Of a stretch of DNA of 64,000 nt, positions 36,703-44,462 are shown in pieces. The notes below the pieces were generated by a model. The model had not been told where the DNA came from. It saw only the letters and a program-made list of their open reading frames with translations, and searched no databases. Source of the DNA: Vibrio splendidus 12E03 (lineage in GTDB: Bacteria > Pseudomonadota > Gammaproteobacteria > Enterobacterales > Vibrionaceae); NCBI RefSeq assembly GCF_000272105.2, contig NZ_AJZD02000360.1, forward strand, positions 1 to 64,000. The letters run 5' to 3'. How positions within the stretch are numbered: the first letter of the stretch is position 1; each line of letters begins with the position of its first letter. Made by a program: the position numbers and the translations under genes.

Positions 36703-37055
36703 AGGGATGTCCTTTATTATTTGATTTTTGTAGCACCTATCTTATTGCGCCGATAGAAACAAAGAGGAGGACATTTGTCCCCCCTAGAATGCATGCGATC
36801 ATAAATCAGAATATTAATCCGGAAAATCAATTTCACGGGAAGGTGTCATAGCCCTACCACAGTCTCGAACTCGAAACTCCAGCACCAGAACAGCCCCCCT
36901 TCCAAAAACGAAATTTTAGCTTACTGGCTTAACGCCGATATCGCGTTGACGATACCATTTGAGAAGCGCATGCTTTTATTTCGAGCAGAATAGTTGTCTA
37001 GGGTGTTAACCGTGTAATCGCCCCATAACTCGTTCTGTCCAACGTACTCAATTGA
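36703..37055. other. pnuC leader region with small inverted repeat
   Basis: GGACA-TT-TGTCC at 36769-36780, embedded in GAGGA...CCCCC, lies 67 bp upstream of pnuC and may be an operator or a leader hairpin. Further out, a minus-strand frame (36921-37067) looks weakly coding and is listed separately. Confidence 0.45.
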
Positions 37056-37067
37056 ATGGCAGGTCAC
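36921..37067 (-). pseudogene. Possible coding remnant, 48 residues
   Basis: A GTG-initiated minus-strand frame encodes CHSIEYVGQNELWGDYTVN followed by LDNYSARNKSMRFSNG and ends IVNAISALSQ. The composition looks protein-like and resembles the C-terminal end of a larger secreted enzyme, but there is no RBS and the frame closes just upstream. It may be the 3' remnant of a lost gene. Unidentified. Confidence 0.25.
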
Positions 37068-37271
37068 ATGAATAAAATTATTATGTTAGTAATGGGGCTG
37101 CTTTTTACCAGTCGATTGTTTGCCAGTATTGTTCCGCATGTTGGTCAGCTTGAGCATGATGCGCCTATTCTCCTTCGCTCGGCATTGATTGTGGGTGTTG
37201 CGGCTTACGCGGTTTGGAGTGCATTCAAATACTTCAAAAAGACCAAGGCCTCAGGTTCAGATCAACTGTAA
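37068..37271 (+). CDS. Small two-segment membrane protein
   Basis: A 67-residue protein from the ATG at 37068 (AGG 5 bp upstream); an ATG at 37056 would add four residues. It has a signal-like first hydrophobic stretch (IIMLVMGLLFTSRLFASIV), a short polar loop and a second segment (SALIVGVAAYAVWSAF), ending in a basic tail (KYFKKTKASG). I do not recognise a family. It stands alone, convergent with the glutamate-receptor-like gene. Confidence 0.55.
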   Translation: MNKIIMLVMGLLFTSRLFASIVPHVGQLEHDAPILLRSALIVGVAAYAVWSAFKYFKKTKASGSDQL

Positions 37272-37313
37272 CGGCGAAAGTCCAAAAGCTTTTGAATAAA
37301 CCTCTAATTTCGA

Positions 37314-38405
37314 TTACTGATCCGCGAAATAATCGACCAAGATTTTACGCCACTTTCGTGACTCACGAATCTTCAACAGGGCGCGGTTAATCTCTTCTTC
37401 GTACACGTTATTTTCAGTGATGATAAAGCCATAATTCTGCTTTTCTAGCTGATACGGCAACACTTCCAGATCTTCAAACTGCCCGCTTATTCTGCCATTA
37501 CCAATCATATATTTGAGCACCACATCATCGGCAACAATCGCTTCTACTTCACCGTCCTCTAAAGCCGCCAGAAGCCTTGGCATATCGACGTAACTCTTGT
37601 GTCGAATACCGAAGCTTGTGAGCATCAAAGAAGACGTCGTTGCAACCTTTGCACCCACCTCCACATTTGCAAGATCATTCACACCTTCAATATAGGAATA
37701 GCCTCGGCTGAGAGTCAATTTACTTGCTAAAACAGCGGTAATACTGGCAATAAACAGCATACTAAACACACCAATGAACACCGTGGCAATTCGTCCAGTT
37801 AAGCTCTTAAACTCAAAGTAATTGAAAGGGCCTCGTGTGATAAAAAGTAAGCCCATAATAAAGCTTTCCAACAAACGTCCCGTTCGGCTTTTCATCGAGT
37901 AGAGCTTTTCATTCTCGCCATGCTCCAATAAGTAGAAAAACGCGCCAATTACGCCAGAGATAAAGACGACGGCACCAATGATCAACCACAGCGCGGGATT
38001 GAAGAAAATGGCATGTAAGGTTTGAAGGTAGCCCTGTTTTTTAACTGCAATAGCGAGGTGAGTTTCGTAAAAAGAGTGAGAAAAGTCAGCAAATAACTCT
38101 CGCTCTGGGGTGATTGAAATACAAGATACACCGACATCAATTTGCTCGGTTTCAATCGAATTGAGTAAGTCATCTAAGCGGTGAGTCTCTAGCGTGTACT
38201 CAACGCTCATCTCTTTGGCGATCTGCTCCCAGAGCTCGACACTAAGACCACTCCACTCGCCTTCCATAGAGCTGATGACAAAAGGAGGACATGGATAAAC
38301 GCCGACTTTAAGCGGGGCGGAAGAAGCATAGCTACTGAAGAATGGAAAAAGTAAAACGATTGATAGAGCACAATATTGGAATGTCGATTTGAAGAATTTT
38401 GGCAT
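37314..38405 (-). CDS. Prokaryotic ionotropic-glutamate-receptor-like protein (binding domain split by a channel module)
   Basis: A 363-residue protein starting at the ATG at 38405 with a perfect GGGAGGG RBS. After a signal peptide, lobe S1 (about 35-125; PLKVGVYPCPPFV) is followed by membrane helix M1 (about 138-160), a re-entrant pore-like segment (about 180-197, FIMGLLFITRGPFN), helix M3-like (about 205-228) ending ASITAVLASKLT, then lobe S2 (about 235-363). ASITAVLASKLT matches the SYTANLAAFLT signature of ionotropic glutamate receptors. The pore lacks the TVGYG potassium filter of GluR0. It may be a ligand-gated channel or a non-conducting sensor. Confidence 0.82.
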   Translation of the reverse strand: MPKFFKSTFQYCALSIVLLFPFFSSYASSAPLKVGVYPCPPFVISSMEGEWSGLSVELWEQIAKEMSVEYTLETHRLDDLLNSIETEQIDVGVSCISITPERELFADFSHSFYETHLAIAVKKQGYLQTLHAIFFNPALWLIIGAVVFISGVIGAFFYLLEHGENEKLYSMKSRTGRLLESFIMGLLFITRGPFNYFEFKSLTGRIATVFIGVFSMLFIASITAVLASKLTLSRGYSYIEGVNDLANVEVGAKVATTSSLMLTSFGIRHKSYVDMPRLLAALEDGEVEAIVADDVVLKYMIGNGRISGQFEDLEVLPYQLEKQNYGFIITENNVYEEEINRALLKIRESRKWRKILVDYFADQ

Positions 38406-38625
38406 CAGCAGCCCTCCCAAAAAAGGCAGTGATGAATTGAATCGAGTGCGGGGAACTCGCTCTAATGAACGGATTCAAGCGTGCTCAGGAAGCTCAAAGA
38501 TGGATAGTGAATTCAATACTGCCTTACTAGTTTTTTCGTTATTACATTAACTATAGAAAACCTCTATTTATTGTGCAAAACAGCGGAATCAACAAACTAG
38601 CACCATCCAAGCTGTCGCTCGATAA

Positions 38626-39063
38626 CTAGGGTGATGACATGAACTGACTTTGTGCCGACGAACATAACTTTCCGCACTGCGTAATTTGGCTTTCTAGGAA
38701 GTAGATATTACGTCTGCTTTTGACCCATTGGGCGCAAACTTCCAGTTCTTGACCAATCAAAATCGGATGGTGAAAACGAGACGTTAAACTCACCGTCATC
38801 GCTTTGATACTGTTCTGAAATAGACAATGCAGCATCGCGCTATCATGCAGTGTGGTGACTATGCCACCCTGCATAATGCCATCGTAGCCCTCAGCTTTAT
38901 CTGTTGGTACAATCTTGGCCTTGGTTTTATATTTAACTACTGCCTCATGCTTAGTTAAAGTCTCATGCTCGCCAACAGCTTCAAAACAAATGGCGCTGTC
39001 GTTGAAAAAACCTTGGCTGCACACTTGGCAACGCCGATGATTGTGTGGAATGAAAACCTTCAT
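38626..39063 (-). CDS. PaaI-type hotdog-fold thioesterase
   Basis: A 145-residue protein with a hotdog-fold core: GYDGIMQGGIVTTLHDSAM carries the family's GG-x8-DxA pattern (Asp as catalytic residue), followed by VSLTSRFHHPILIGQELEV. Hydrolysis of an acyl-CoA is the expected activity. The first 25 residues carry HNHRRCQVC, a short His/Cys cluster unusual for PaaI proteins that could bind metal. It is divergent from the DUF134 regulator gene 35 bp away. Confidence 0.82.
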   Translation of the reverse strand: MKVFIPHNHRRCQVCSQGFFNDSAICFEAVGEHETLTKHEAVVKYKTKAKIVPTDKAEGYDGIMQGGIVTTLHDSAMLHCLFQNSIKAMTVSLTSRFHHPILIGQELEVCAQWVKSRRNIYFLESQITQCGKLCSSAQSQFMSSP

Positions 39064-39097
39064 ACTTACCTTTACCCATAGATTGCTAGAGATTGAT

Positions 39098-39376
39098 ATG
39101 GCTCGACCAAAAAAACATCGCCAGTTGTGTACCCGTACGGCTTACTCTTGTTTTAAGCCCAATGGTGTTCCTATGGACGAGCTTCATAAAGAAGAATTGC
39201 TATTAGAAGAGTTAGAAGCCTTACGCTTGGCTGATCAAGAAGGATTGAGCCAGCTTGAAGCCGCCGAGCAGATGCAGGTGTCTCGCCAAACGTTCGGCAA
39301 CATCATCAAGCGTGCAAGAGCCAAAGTCGCCAAGTGCATCGTCAACGGCCATGCGTTGGTGATTCAAGGCAGTTAA
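39098..39376 (+). CDS. DUF134 family helix-turn-helix protein
   Basis: A 92-residue protein, starting at the ATG at 39098 because MARPKKHRQL is the standard DUF134 start; the longer frame is an artefact. It has Cys residues near the start (RQLCTRTAYSCFKP), ELEALRLADQEGLSQLEAAEQM, and a sigma-like helix-turn-helix VSRQTFGNIIKRARAKVA. DUF134 genes commonly neighbour NifB/NifX-domain genes, as here (39623). A regulatory role is likely, with possible Fe-S or metal sensing. Confidence 0.9.
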   Translation: MARPKKHRQLCTRTAYSCFKPNGVPMDELHKEELLLEELEALRLADQEGLSQLEAAEQMQVSRQTFGNIIKRARAKVAKCIVNGHALVIQGS

Positions 39377-39428
39377 TTCACGTGTTAGCCAGAAGTTATT
39401 TAACTCAGCGAGCGAGAACTCTTGATAC

Positions 39429-39626
39429 TTAGCTTGATGGCTCAGTAATCTGATATAACTTTCGGCTTTGCCCTTCACACACATCCTTGCAATTGCATTC
39501 GCGCTCAATGTCTAACTGTGCGAGTCCTCCACAACTGCCTTTGATTGGCTTGCGCGAAAAAATCACGCCTATCGCCATCAGTGTAACGACTCCGACAAAC
39601 CCCAATAGCGTCAACAAAAAGGTCAT
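39429..39626 (-). CDS. nqrM: NqrM-like (DUF539) small membrane protein
   Basis: A 65-residue protein with one membrane helix (LLTLLGFVGVVTLMAIGVIF) followed by KPIKGSCGGLAQL and then ECNCKDVC. The four conserved Cys match NqrM, the factor that helps insert iron into the Na+-translocating NADH:quinone reductase. In vibrios nqrM usually follows nqr-apbE; here it overlaps by 4 bp (ATGA) a NifX-domain gene, so it may be a second copy with a different client. Convergent with the DUF134 gene. Confidence 0.8.
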   Translation of the reverse strand: MTFLLTLLGFVGVVTLMAIGVIFSRKPIKGSCGGLAQLDIERECNCKDVCEGQSRKLYQITEPSS

Positions 39627-40069
39627 TTACGGAACCCTCGAATAGCGCCTAACTGATTAGGCTGTGCCATTAAAATCGAAGCTTGTTTTTTGTGCCCTTT
39701 CTCGCCGCACATTTTATTGCTACACCCGCTATTTCGCGACTCGCGACCATAATCGAGGTCGGTTACTTCTTGTAGATTGCTAAAATCCAGAGTGGTAACT
39801 TCGGCTTTTCCTTTAGATTTAAAAACGCGAACATCATGATTGAACAAGTGCGACAGCATTTTCTTCCCGATGTGACGAACCACAACAGCTTTCACATCAT
39901 AAGATTTAACTACGGACATCCATTGCTTCTTCTTATTGCACGGGCTGTCTGACTCAACCAAAGGAATAAGATGCTTTATTTGTTGTTGCTCATCGACAAT
40001 CGCGATCTGTGGAGAACGGGCAAAATGGTTGCCGACATGAAGGTCACGACAAGGTATTGCGTATAACAT
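39623..40069 (-). CDS. NifB/NifX-domain (dinitrogenase iron-molybdenum cofactor-like) protein
   Basis: A 148-residue protein with the NifX/Nitro_FeMo-Co fold: IPCRDLHVGNHFARSPQIAIVD at the start (in the family pattern with HFG-like HFA) and VKAVVVRHIGKKMLSHLFNHDVRVF in the middle. The C-terminal tail has a Cys cluster (SGCSNKMCGEKGHKK). Such proteins bind Fe-S or FeMo-type clusters; no nitrogenase genes are here. Its stop overlaps the NqrM-like start, and a DUF134 gene lies just beyond, which suggests a small Fe-S trafficking unit. Confidence 0.83.
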   Translation of the reverse strand: MLYAIPCRDLHVGNHFARSPQIAIVDEQQQIKHLIPLVESDSPCNKKKQWMSVVKSYDVKAVVVRHIGKKMLSHLFNHDVRVFKSKGKAEVTTLDFSNLQEVTDLDYGRESRNSGCSNKMCGEKGHKKQASILMAQPNQLGAIRGFRK

Positions 40070-40239
40070 AGTAACTTCCTGTTATTGATGATCAGAAGTT
40101 CAGCATACGCCCCGTTATTGGCATATGCCAACAACTATCATGTGAAAAATAAGATTTACTGGATCGATAGCTAAGATCACAAGCACCCAAACTTACCGTC
40201 ATCTTCAGCCTATCTCAGTTACCTTTCAAATAACCATAT

Positions 40240-40256
40240 ATACTAGGGGGTAGTAT
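40240..40256. promoter_or_regulatory. RcnR/CsoR/FrmR-type operator
   Basis: ATACTAGGGGGTAGTAT matches the pattern TACT-G-tract-AGTA bound by RcnR/FrmR-family repressors. It lies 170 bp upstream of the NifX-like gene and about 290 bp upstream of zevA. I find no gene for such a repressor (about 90 residues) in the window. Confidence 0.6.
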
Positions 40257-40502
40257 TTTATGCTTGGGGTATTTTTTTGCGTTGTTAATGCCTGTTATCA
40301 AGAGCCAAGCTCAAACCCATTACAAAAAGGCCTCGCACAACCGAGAGCTTAATCGACTATTCAACGTCACACACTAGTCTGAATAATGTCGAATCAGGGA
40401 CCAATCAAAGATGTTTATAGGAAAAATAGGTTGGATTGAAAATCAAGAATTACAGTCGGCTTCAATGTAAACAAGCTTATAATTTGAAGTGAACAACGCA
40501 TC

Positions 40503-40525
40503 GAGTTGTTATAGTATAACATCAC
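40503..40525. promoter_or_regulatory. Zur box upstream of zevA
   Basis: TGTTATAGTATAACA (40507-40521) is a perfect 15-bp inverted repeat with one central base and equals the core of the gammaproteobacterial Zur consensus; flanks G...C at 40503 and 40525 also fit. It sits 21 bp before the zevA ATG, a repressing position. Confidence 0.82.
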
Positions 40526-40546
40526 ACTAAATTACCATCATTTCTC

Positions 40547-41269
40547 ATGAAAGAGCCATTTATTCTAATCGATGTCATCAATCGCCTCTCCACACGCTAT
40601 GTAAGCCGTTTCTCGACATGCTTTCGCTCTCTCAAGGGCTTGACTGTTGGCCTAGCATTATTGTGTTTTTCGCCAAATCTATATGCCCACCCTCACTCTT
40701 GGATAGAGATGAAAACTCATATTGAGGGAGAGAATGGCATGATCACCGGTCTCTCTATGGAGTGGTCTTTTGATGCAATGACCTCGATGTACATGTTGGA
40801 TGGAGAAGACGTCTCTACCGATACAGAAACTGAAACATTCAAAAAGCTCGCTGCGTCTGTAATCGAAAACATGATGTACGAGCACTACTTCACGTATTTT
40901 TATGATGGTGAAGAGCCCATCAAATATCAGGTGGTTGAGAACGCAAAGTTTGAGCGTGATAAAGCCAAGATGGTTCTAACATTTGACCTACCACTTTCTA
41001 AACCTAAGCCAGTGACACGAGACTCGCTTCGCGTATTGATTTTTGACCCTAGTTACTTTGTCGACATGTCGTGGCTATCCAATAGAGACGTGACATTGTC
41101 ACTTAAACTAGCGAGACAATGTCAGTTGGAACTAATCGAGCCCAACCCGACGCCAGAACAGATGAGTTATGCGATGTCTTTACCTGTCGATGCAGATCCA
41201 GATAACACGTTAGGCCAACTGTTTACTCAATCGGTCAAGCTTCATTGTGCGGCAGTTCCTACACCCTAA
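40547..41269 (+). CDS. zevA: ZevA-like periplasmic protein (DUF1007)
   Basis: A 240-residue DUF1007 protein. A long N-terminus leads into a signal-like segment (GLTVGLALLCFSPNLYA) and the mature start HPHSWIEM, where His residues could bind metal. Further family marks are LSMEWSFDAMTSMYML and LRVLIFDPSYFVDM. In Haemophilus influenzae ZevA and ZevB form a zinc uptake system needed under zinc limitation. The partner zevB follows 77 bp later and a Zur box precedes the gene. The true start may lie downstream of the ATG used here, since about 30 residues precede the hydrophobic core. Confidence 0.85.
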   Translation: MKEPFILIDVINRLSTRYVSRFSTCFRSLKGLTVGLALLCFSPNLYAHPHSWIEMKTHIEGENGMITGLSMEWSFDAMTSMYMLDGEDVSTDTETETFKKLAASVIENMMYEHYFTYFYDGEEPIKYQVVENAKFERDKAKMVLTFDLPLSKPKPVTRDSLRVLIFDPSYFVDMSWLSNRDVTLSLKLARQCQLELIEPNPTPEQMSYAMSLPVDADPDNTLGQLFTQSVKLHCAAVPTP

Positions 41270-41346
41270 TAAAGCAACTCTTTACCGCCATGACGTAAGC
41301 CTCTCAATTCATTTAGAGAAAAATATCTGATATAGGTTCTTGTGAA

Positions 41347-42444
41347 ATGCAGACAAATCAAATTAAAACAAACTATTACCTTATTAGCGCCGGAGCTTTA
41401 TTGCTTGTTGCTGTCGGTGCATATCAACTGTGGTCTATGTGGCCATCGTTAGTTATCTCTAGCATCCAATGGCAAAGAGAAATCAATTCAGAGCTTGCAG
41501 ACCTACTCTATGAAGCTAAGTCCAACCCTTGGGGTGCAGGCAGTTACCTTATCGGGTTCAGCTTTATCTATGGCATGCTTCATTCTCTGGGGCCTGGGCA
41601 TGGCAAAGTTATCGTGTCTACTTACTTAGCGACTCACCCAACCAAAGCCAAGGCGAGTTTAGTGCTGACAATCGTATCTGCATTTTTACAAGCATTAGTC
41701 GCAATCTTATTAGTAAGCGTGTTGCTATGGGGCTTTAGCGCTTCTATGCGAATGGTGAATGACAAAGCAAATATGTTTGTTTCATTAAGCTTTGCCTTAG
41801 TCTCGGTCGTCGGCGCGCTTATATGTTGGAAGACTTTGAAAATTATCTATACCACGTTTCGCAAACCTAAACTGAAAGTGAAAGCGATCACCACATTAGC
41901 TGCCGATACGTCTTCGCCAATTACAGTCCAATCCCCCATGGCGCTTCGCTCATCAGTACCAGCTGGTTCAATGATGTTGACCCCATCAAACGCATTACAA
42001 CCTGCAGAACACACTCATTCCGACCATTCACATGCCAACTGTGGGTGCGGCCACCAGCATGTTGCCGATGCAGACTCAATCAACAAAGCCTCAACGCTCC
42101 GAGAATATGCGGGAATCATCGTGACGATAGGCGTGAGACCATGTACTGGCGCGATTATGGTTCTGCTTTTCGCAAACATGATTGGTCTATATTGGATGGG
42201 TGTTGGCAGTGCTTTTGCCATGGCGACTGGTACTGCTTTCACAACCTCGGCGATTGCTATAATGACACTAACAGGCAAGAACTTGGTAAAACGCTATTTG
42301 GCAGCAGGTAACAAGAATAACAGTGCTTCACTAAAAGCCGCAGGTCATTATTTACAGCTATTCGGTGGTGTTTTACTTGTCTTAATTGGCTTGTTGCTAA
42401 TGAGTGGACAAGACAGCGGTATGTCGCCTGTTTTCACTATGTAG
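41347..42444 (+). CDS. zevB: ZevB-like metal transporter (NicO family)
   Basis: A 365-residue inner-membrane protein of the NicO/RcnA superfamily with about seven hydrophobic segments. The transport motif YGMLHSLGPGHGKVIVSTY (about 78-96) and GVRPCTGAIMVLLFA (about 256-270) are intact. Between them is a cytosolic loop with a His-rich stretch HTHSDHSHANCGCGHQH (about 220-236), fitting zinc, nickel or cobalt binding. Pairing with a DUF1007 protein behind a Zur box points to zinc rather than nickel/cobalt export. Automatic annotation will probably call it a nickel/cobalt transporter. Confidence 0.87.
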   Translation: MQTNQIKTNYYLISAGALLLVAVGAYQLWSMWPSLVISSIQWQREINSELADLLYEAKSNPWGAGSYLIGFSFIYGMLHSLGPGHGKVIVSTYLATHPTKAKASLVLTIVSAFLQALVAILLVSVLLWGFSASMRMVNDKANMFVSLSFALVSVVGALICWKTLKIIYTTFRKPKLKVKAITTLAADTSSPITVQSPMALRSSVPAGSMMLTPSNALQPAEHTHSDHSHANCGCGHQHVADADSINKASTLREYAGIIVTIGVRPCTGAIMVLLFANMIGLYWMGVGSAFAMATGTAFTTSAIAIMTLTGKNLVKRYLAAGNKNNSASLKAAGHYLQLFGGVLLVLIGLLLMSGQDSGMSPVFTM

Positions 42445-42932
42445 CGAACGATGTAATAACAAACCTCAGTTTATTGCGACCTTTACCATTTTTACTAAAA
42501 AACACTAGCCCTTATCTCTCAAATCTGAATTGACAGCCACATAATTTCTACTAACCTAACTTTGCACTGCCAGTTAGGTTAGTAGTCAGCCATTCAGAAC
42601 AGCGCGCTCTATGTAGTTCTGTAACAAACCTACATCCAACTTTGATTTTCCTATTCTTAGCTACTCTTTCATAAACTAACTTAGATTGTTCTAACAATAT
42701 TAGAGCACTATCCCCCTCCTTTTGAAAATAAGGACATAACTTCCGCAATCCAGAAACTGCGATCGCACTCTTCCTATTTTGAAAAAAATAGAGCAGCAGT
42801 TTTATCAATTGAGTAACAAGCCGAAATTATACCCAATAAATTTCACATCAAACTCCAAACCTTTACCTTACAACTACAGATAGAGCTTTCTTCAACCAAA
42901 TTCTTGGATAACCTATACTCAAAGGTAGACAA
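42445..42932. other. 488-bp gap after zevB
   Basis: Contains only a doubtful minus-strand frame (42551-42808) and AT-rich promoter DNA before the lipase-like gene. No clear terminator with U-run follows zevB. Confidence 0.5.
42551..42808 (-). CDS. Doubtful 85-residue ORF
   Basis: A TTG-initiated frame without an RBS. The translation has a helical, protein-like look (LLYFFQNRKSAIAVSGLRKL, ALILLEQSKLVYERVAKNRK) but no family I recognise. The frame stays open only seven codons further upstream. It could be a remnant of a regulator or chance. Confidence 0.25.
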   Translation of the reverse strand: MIKLLLYFFQNRKSAIAVSGLRKLCPYFQKEGDSALILLEQSKLVYERVAKNRKIKVGCRFVTELHRARCSEWLTTNLTGSAKLG

Positions 42933-44450
42933 ATGAAACTATACATTCCGAGCGCCACGCTCAGTGTTTTGTTACTTTCTCCGAGTTTCGCGAGTGCCGA
43001 AGATATACCTGATTCATACGAATTGCGTAATTTTTCGATGCGCTCACAAAGCTCTGGGATAGCCCCACCGCAAGAAGAACTCGGCGTTTATGTTGTGAAT
43101 TCGGGTCCTGGTCTGGATACCGGTTGTACCTATGCTTCTGGCGGACCTCTACTTATCTCTTTACCTGTTCCTATGGTCGTCAGCCCCAACGTTTTACAAA
43201 GTGACGGGAGAATTGCTCCGAGTAAACTGGGCGATATGCAGCAAAAAGGCGTTATCGGTTCTAACGCAAGGATCAGCATGCCGGTCTTCGACATAGACTC
43301 CAATGCCAACGTCAGTAATATTGCTCCAGAAATAGATATCGTATCTTTTAACGGAAAGTCTTTAGGTACGCTGCAAGGCGCTGATAACCGTTGGACGGAT
43401 ACTAACCTTCAAGTCGATATCAGTGATATCAAGTTCGGCCAAAACAATAAGATTCGCGTCGATATTGATACTGGCAATACGGGAGACAACTGGTGTATGT
43501 CTGTCGATTGGGTCTCAATCGAGTTTGATGTTGCCATTCCTGTGATTCTTGCTCATGGCATTGCTGCACAATCAGACACTTGGGATGATGATACGGCTCC
43601 AGGCGTGCTTTCTACACTTGATGACTATGGCATTCGTTATACTCGTTTCTCTGCTGACAAAAATGGAACCACAGCGACTAACGCTAATATCTTGAACAAC
43701 AAAATTCAGGGTTTTCTCGATGAGTTGCAATCCGACAAAGCTCACGTCATTGCACACAGTAAAGGCGGGCTAGATACCCAAAACCTCAAAGCACTTAGCC
43801 CTTCCTTTGAGATAACCTCCCTTTCTACTTTCTCCACACCTCACCTTGGTAGCGTCGCAGCAGATTTGTCGGTGATAAAAATGGACCACTACGCAGATAT
43901 CTACAGTAACGTCAGTACCAATCCAAATAATTACGCTGGCAAGTACATGCAACTCCCAAATATTCCGTTTGCGGGTCCTAAAATGCCTGGTATCCGTGAT
44001 CTAACAACGGATACAGCATCAAGCGCGATCCAAATGCGTACTCGCGGCAATATTGCAAATACATTTTCTATTGGGGCAAATGCAGATCTCAACCAAGACG
44101 GTGTTATTGAGAAAGATCCTGACATCGTTGGCCTATTCCCATGGGGATCGCGTTGGGCAGGCGTTACCGCTTGGCAGGCGCTAAGAAGCTTTAGTTCTGC
44201 GGCCTACCTCGATACTCAAACTCAATCGGTCACAATGCCAAGTGGGTATGGACCACAAGCTCATCCAATCACCATAGTCAGTTACCAAGCCATTCAAACA
44301 GTACCGCAAGAAAATGATGTTGTTGTAACCTTGGCAAGCGCTAACCCAAGTTATACCAATGCATTGGGTAACGTATTGGCTAACCACTCAACAATGAAAA
44401 CGGGACAAAACGTTGAACGTTTTCTACAACAAATTATTTCAATGCGCTAA
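42933..44450 (+). CDS. Secreted alpha/beta-hydrolase (lipase/esterase-like) with beta-rich N-domain
   Basis: A 505-residue exported protein: signal peptide (LSVLLLSPSFASA-ED), a beta-rich domain (about 30-200) and an alpha/beta-hydrolase domain (about 205-505). The hydrolase part has IPVILAHGIAAQSDTW (oxyanion region HG) and the nucleophile elbow VIAHSKGGLD, where the usual GxSxG reads AHSKG, as in triacylglycerol-lipase-like and PGAP1-like esterases. SFSTPHLGS follows as in class I lipases. RBS AAGG is 8 bp before ATG. It is followed after 12 bp by a large secreted protein and probably shares its operon. Confidence 0.82.
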   Translation: MKLYIPSATLSVLLLSPSFASAEDIPDSYELRNFSMRSQSSGIAPPQEELGVYVVNSGPGLDTGCTYASGGPLLISLPVPMVVSPNVLQSDGRIAPSKLGDMQQKGVIGSNARISMPVFDIDSNANVSNIAPEIDIVSFNGKSLGTLQGADNRWTDTNLQVDISDIKFGQNNKIRVDIDTGNTGDNWCMSVDWVSIEFDVAIPVILAHGIAAQSDTWDDDTAPGVLSTLDDYGIRYTRFSADKNGTTATNANILNNKIQGFLDELQSDKAHVIAHSKGGLDTQNLKALSPSFEITSLSTFSTPHLGSVAADLSVIKMDHYADIYSNVSTNPNNYAGKYMQLPNIPFAGPKMPGIRDLTTDTASSAIQMRTRGNIANTFSIGANADLNQDGVIEKDPDIVGLFPWGSRWAGVTAWQALRSFSSAAYLDTQTQSVTMPSGYGPQAHPITIVSYQAIQTVPQENDVVVTLASANPSYTNALGNVLANHSTMKTGQNVERFLQQIISMR

Positions 44451-44462
44451 GGAGTGGCCACA

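Larger units (their letters stand above)
40070..40546. other. Regulatory gap between the NifX-like and zevA genes
   Basis: 477 bp with no credible ORF. It holds an RcnR/CsoR-type operator at 40240 and a Zur box at 40503. The middle part (40260-40500) shows nothing else. Confidence 0.6.

Noticed and set aside
36703..36900. TPP or other riboswitch upstream of pnuC
   Set aside because: No thi-box motifs are visible; only a short inverted repeat is present.
37314..38405. Simple amino-acid ABC transporter binding protein
   Set aside because: Two membrane helices and a re-entrant segment split the binding fold, which ordinary binding proteins do not have.
41347..42444. Nickel/cobalt efflux protein RcnA
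   Set aside because: The DUF1007 partner and the Zur box before the pair support a ZevB-type zinc role instead, although the superfamily is the same.
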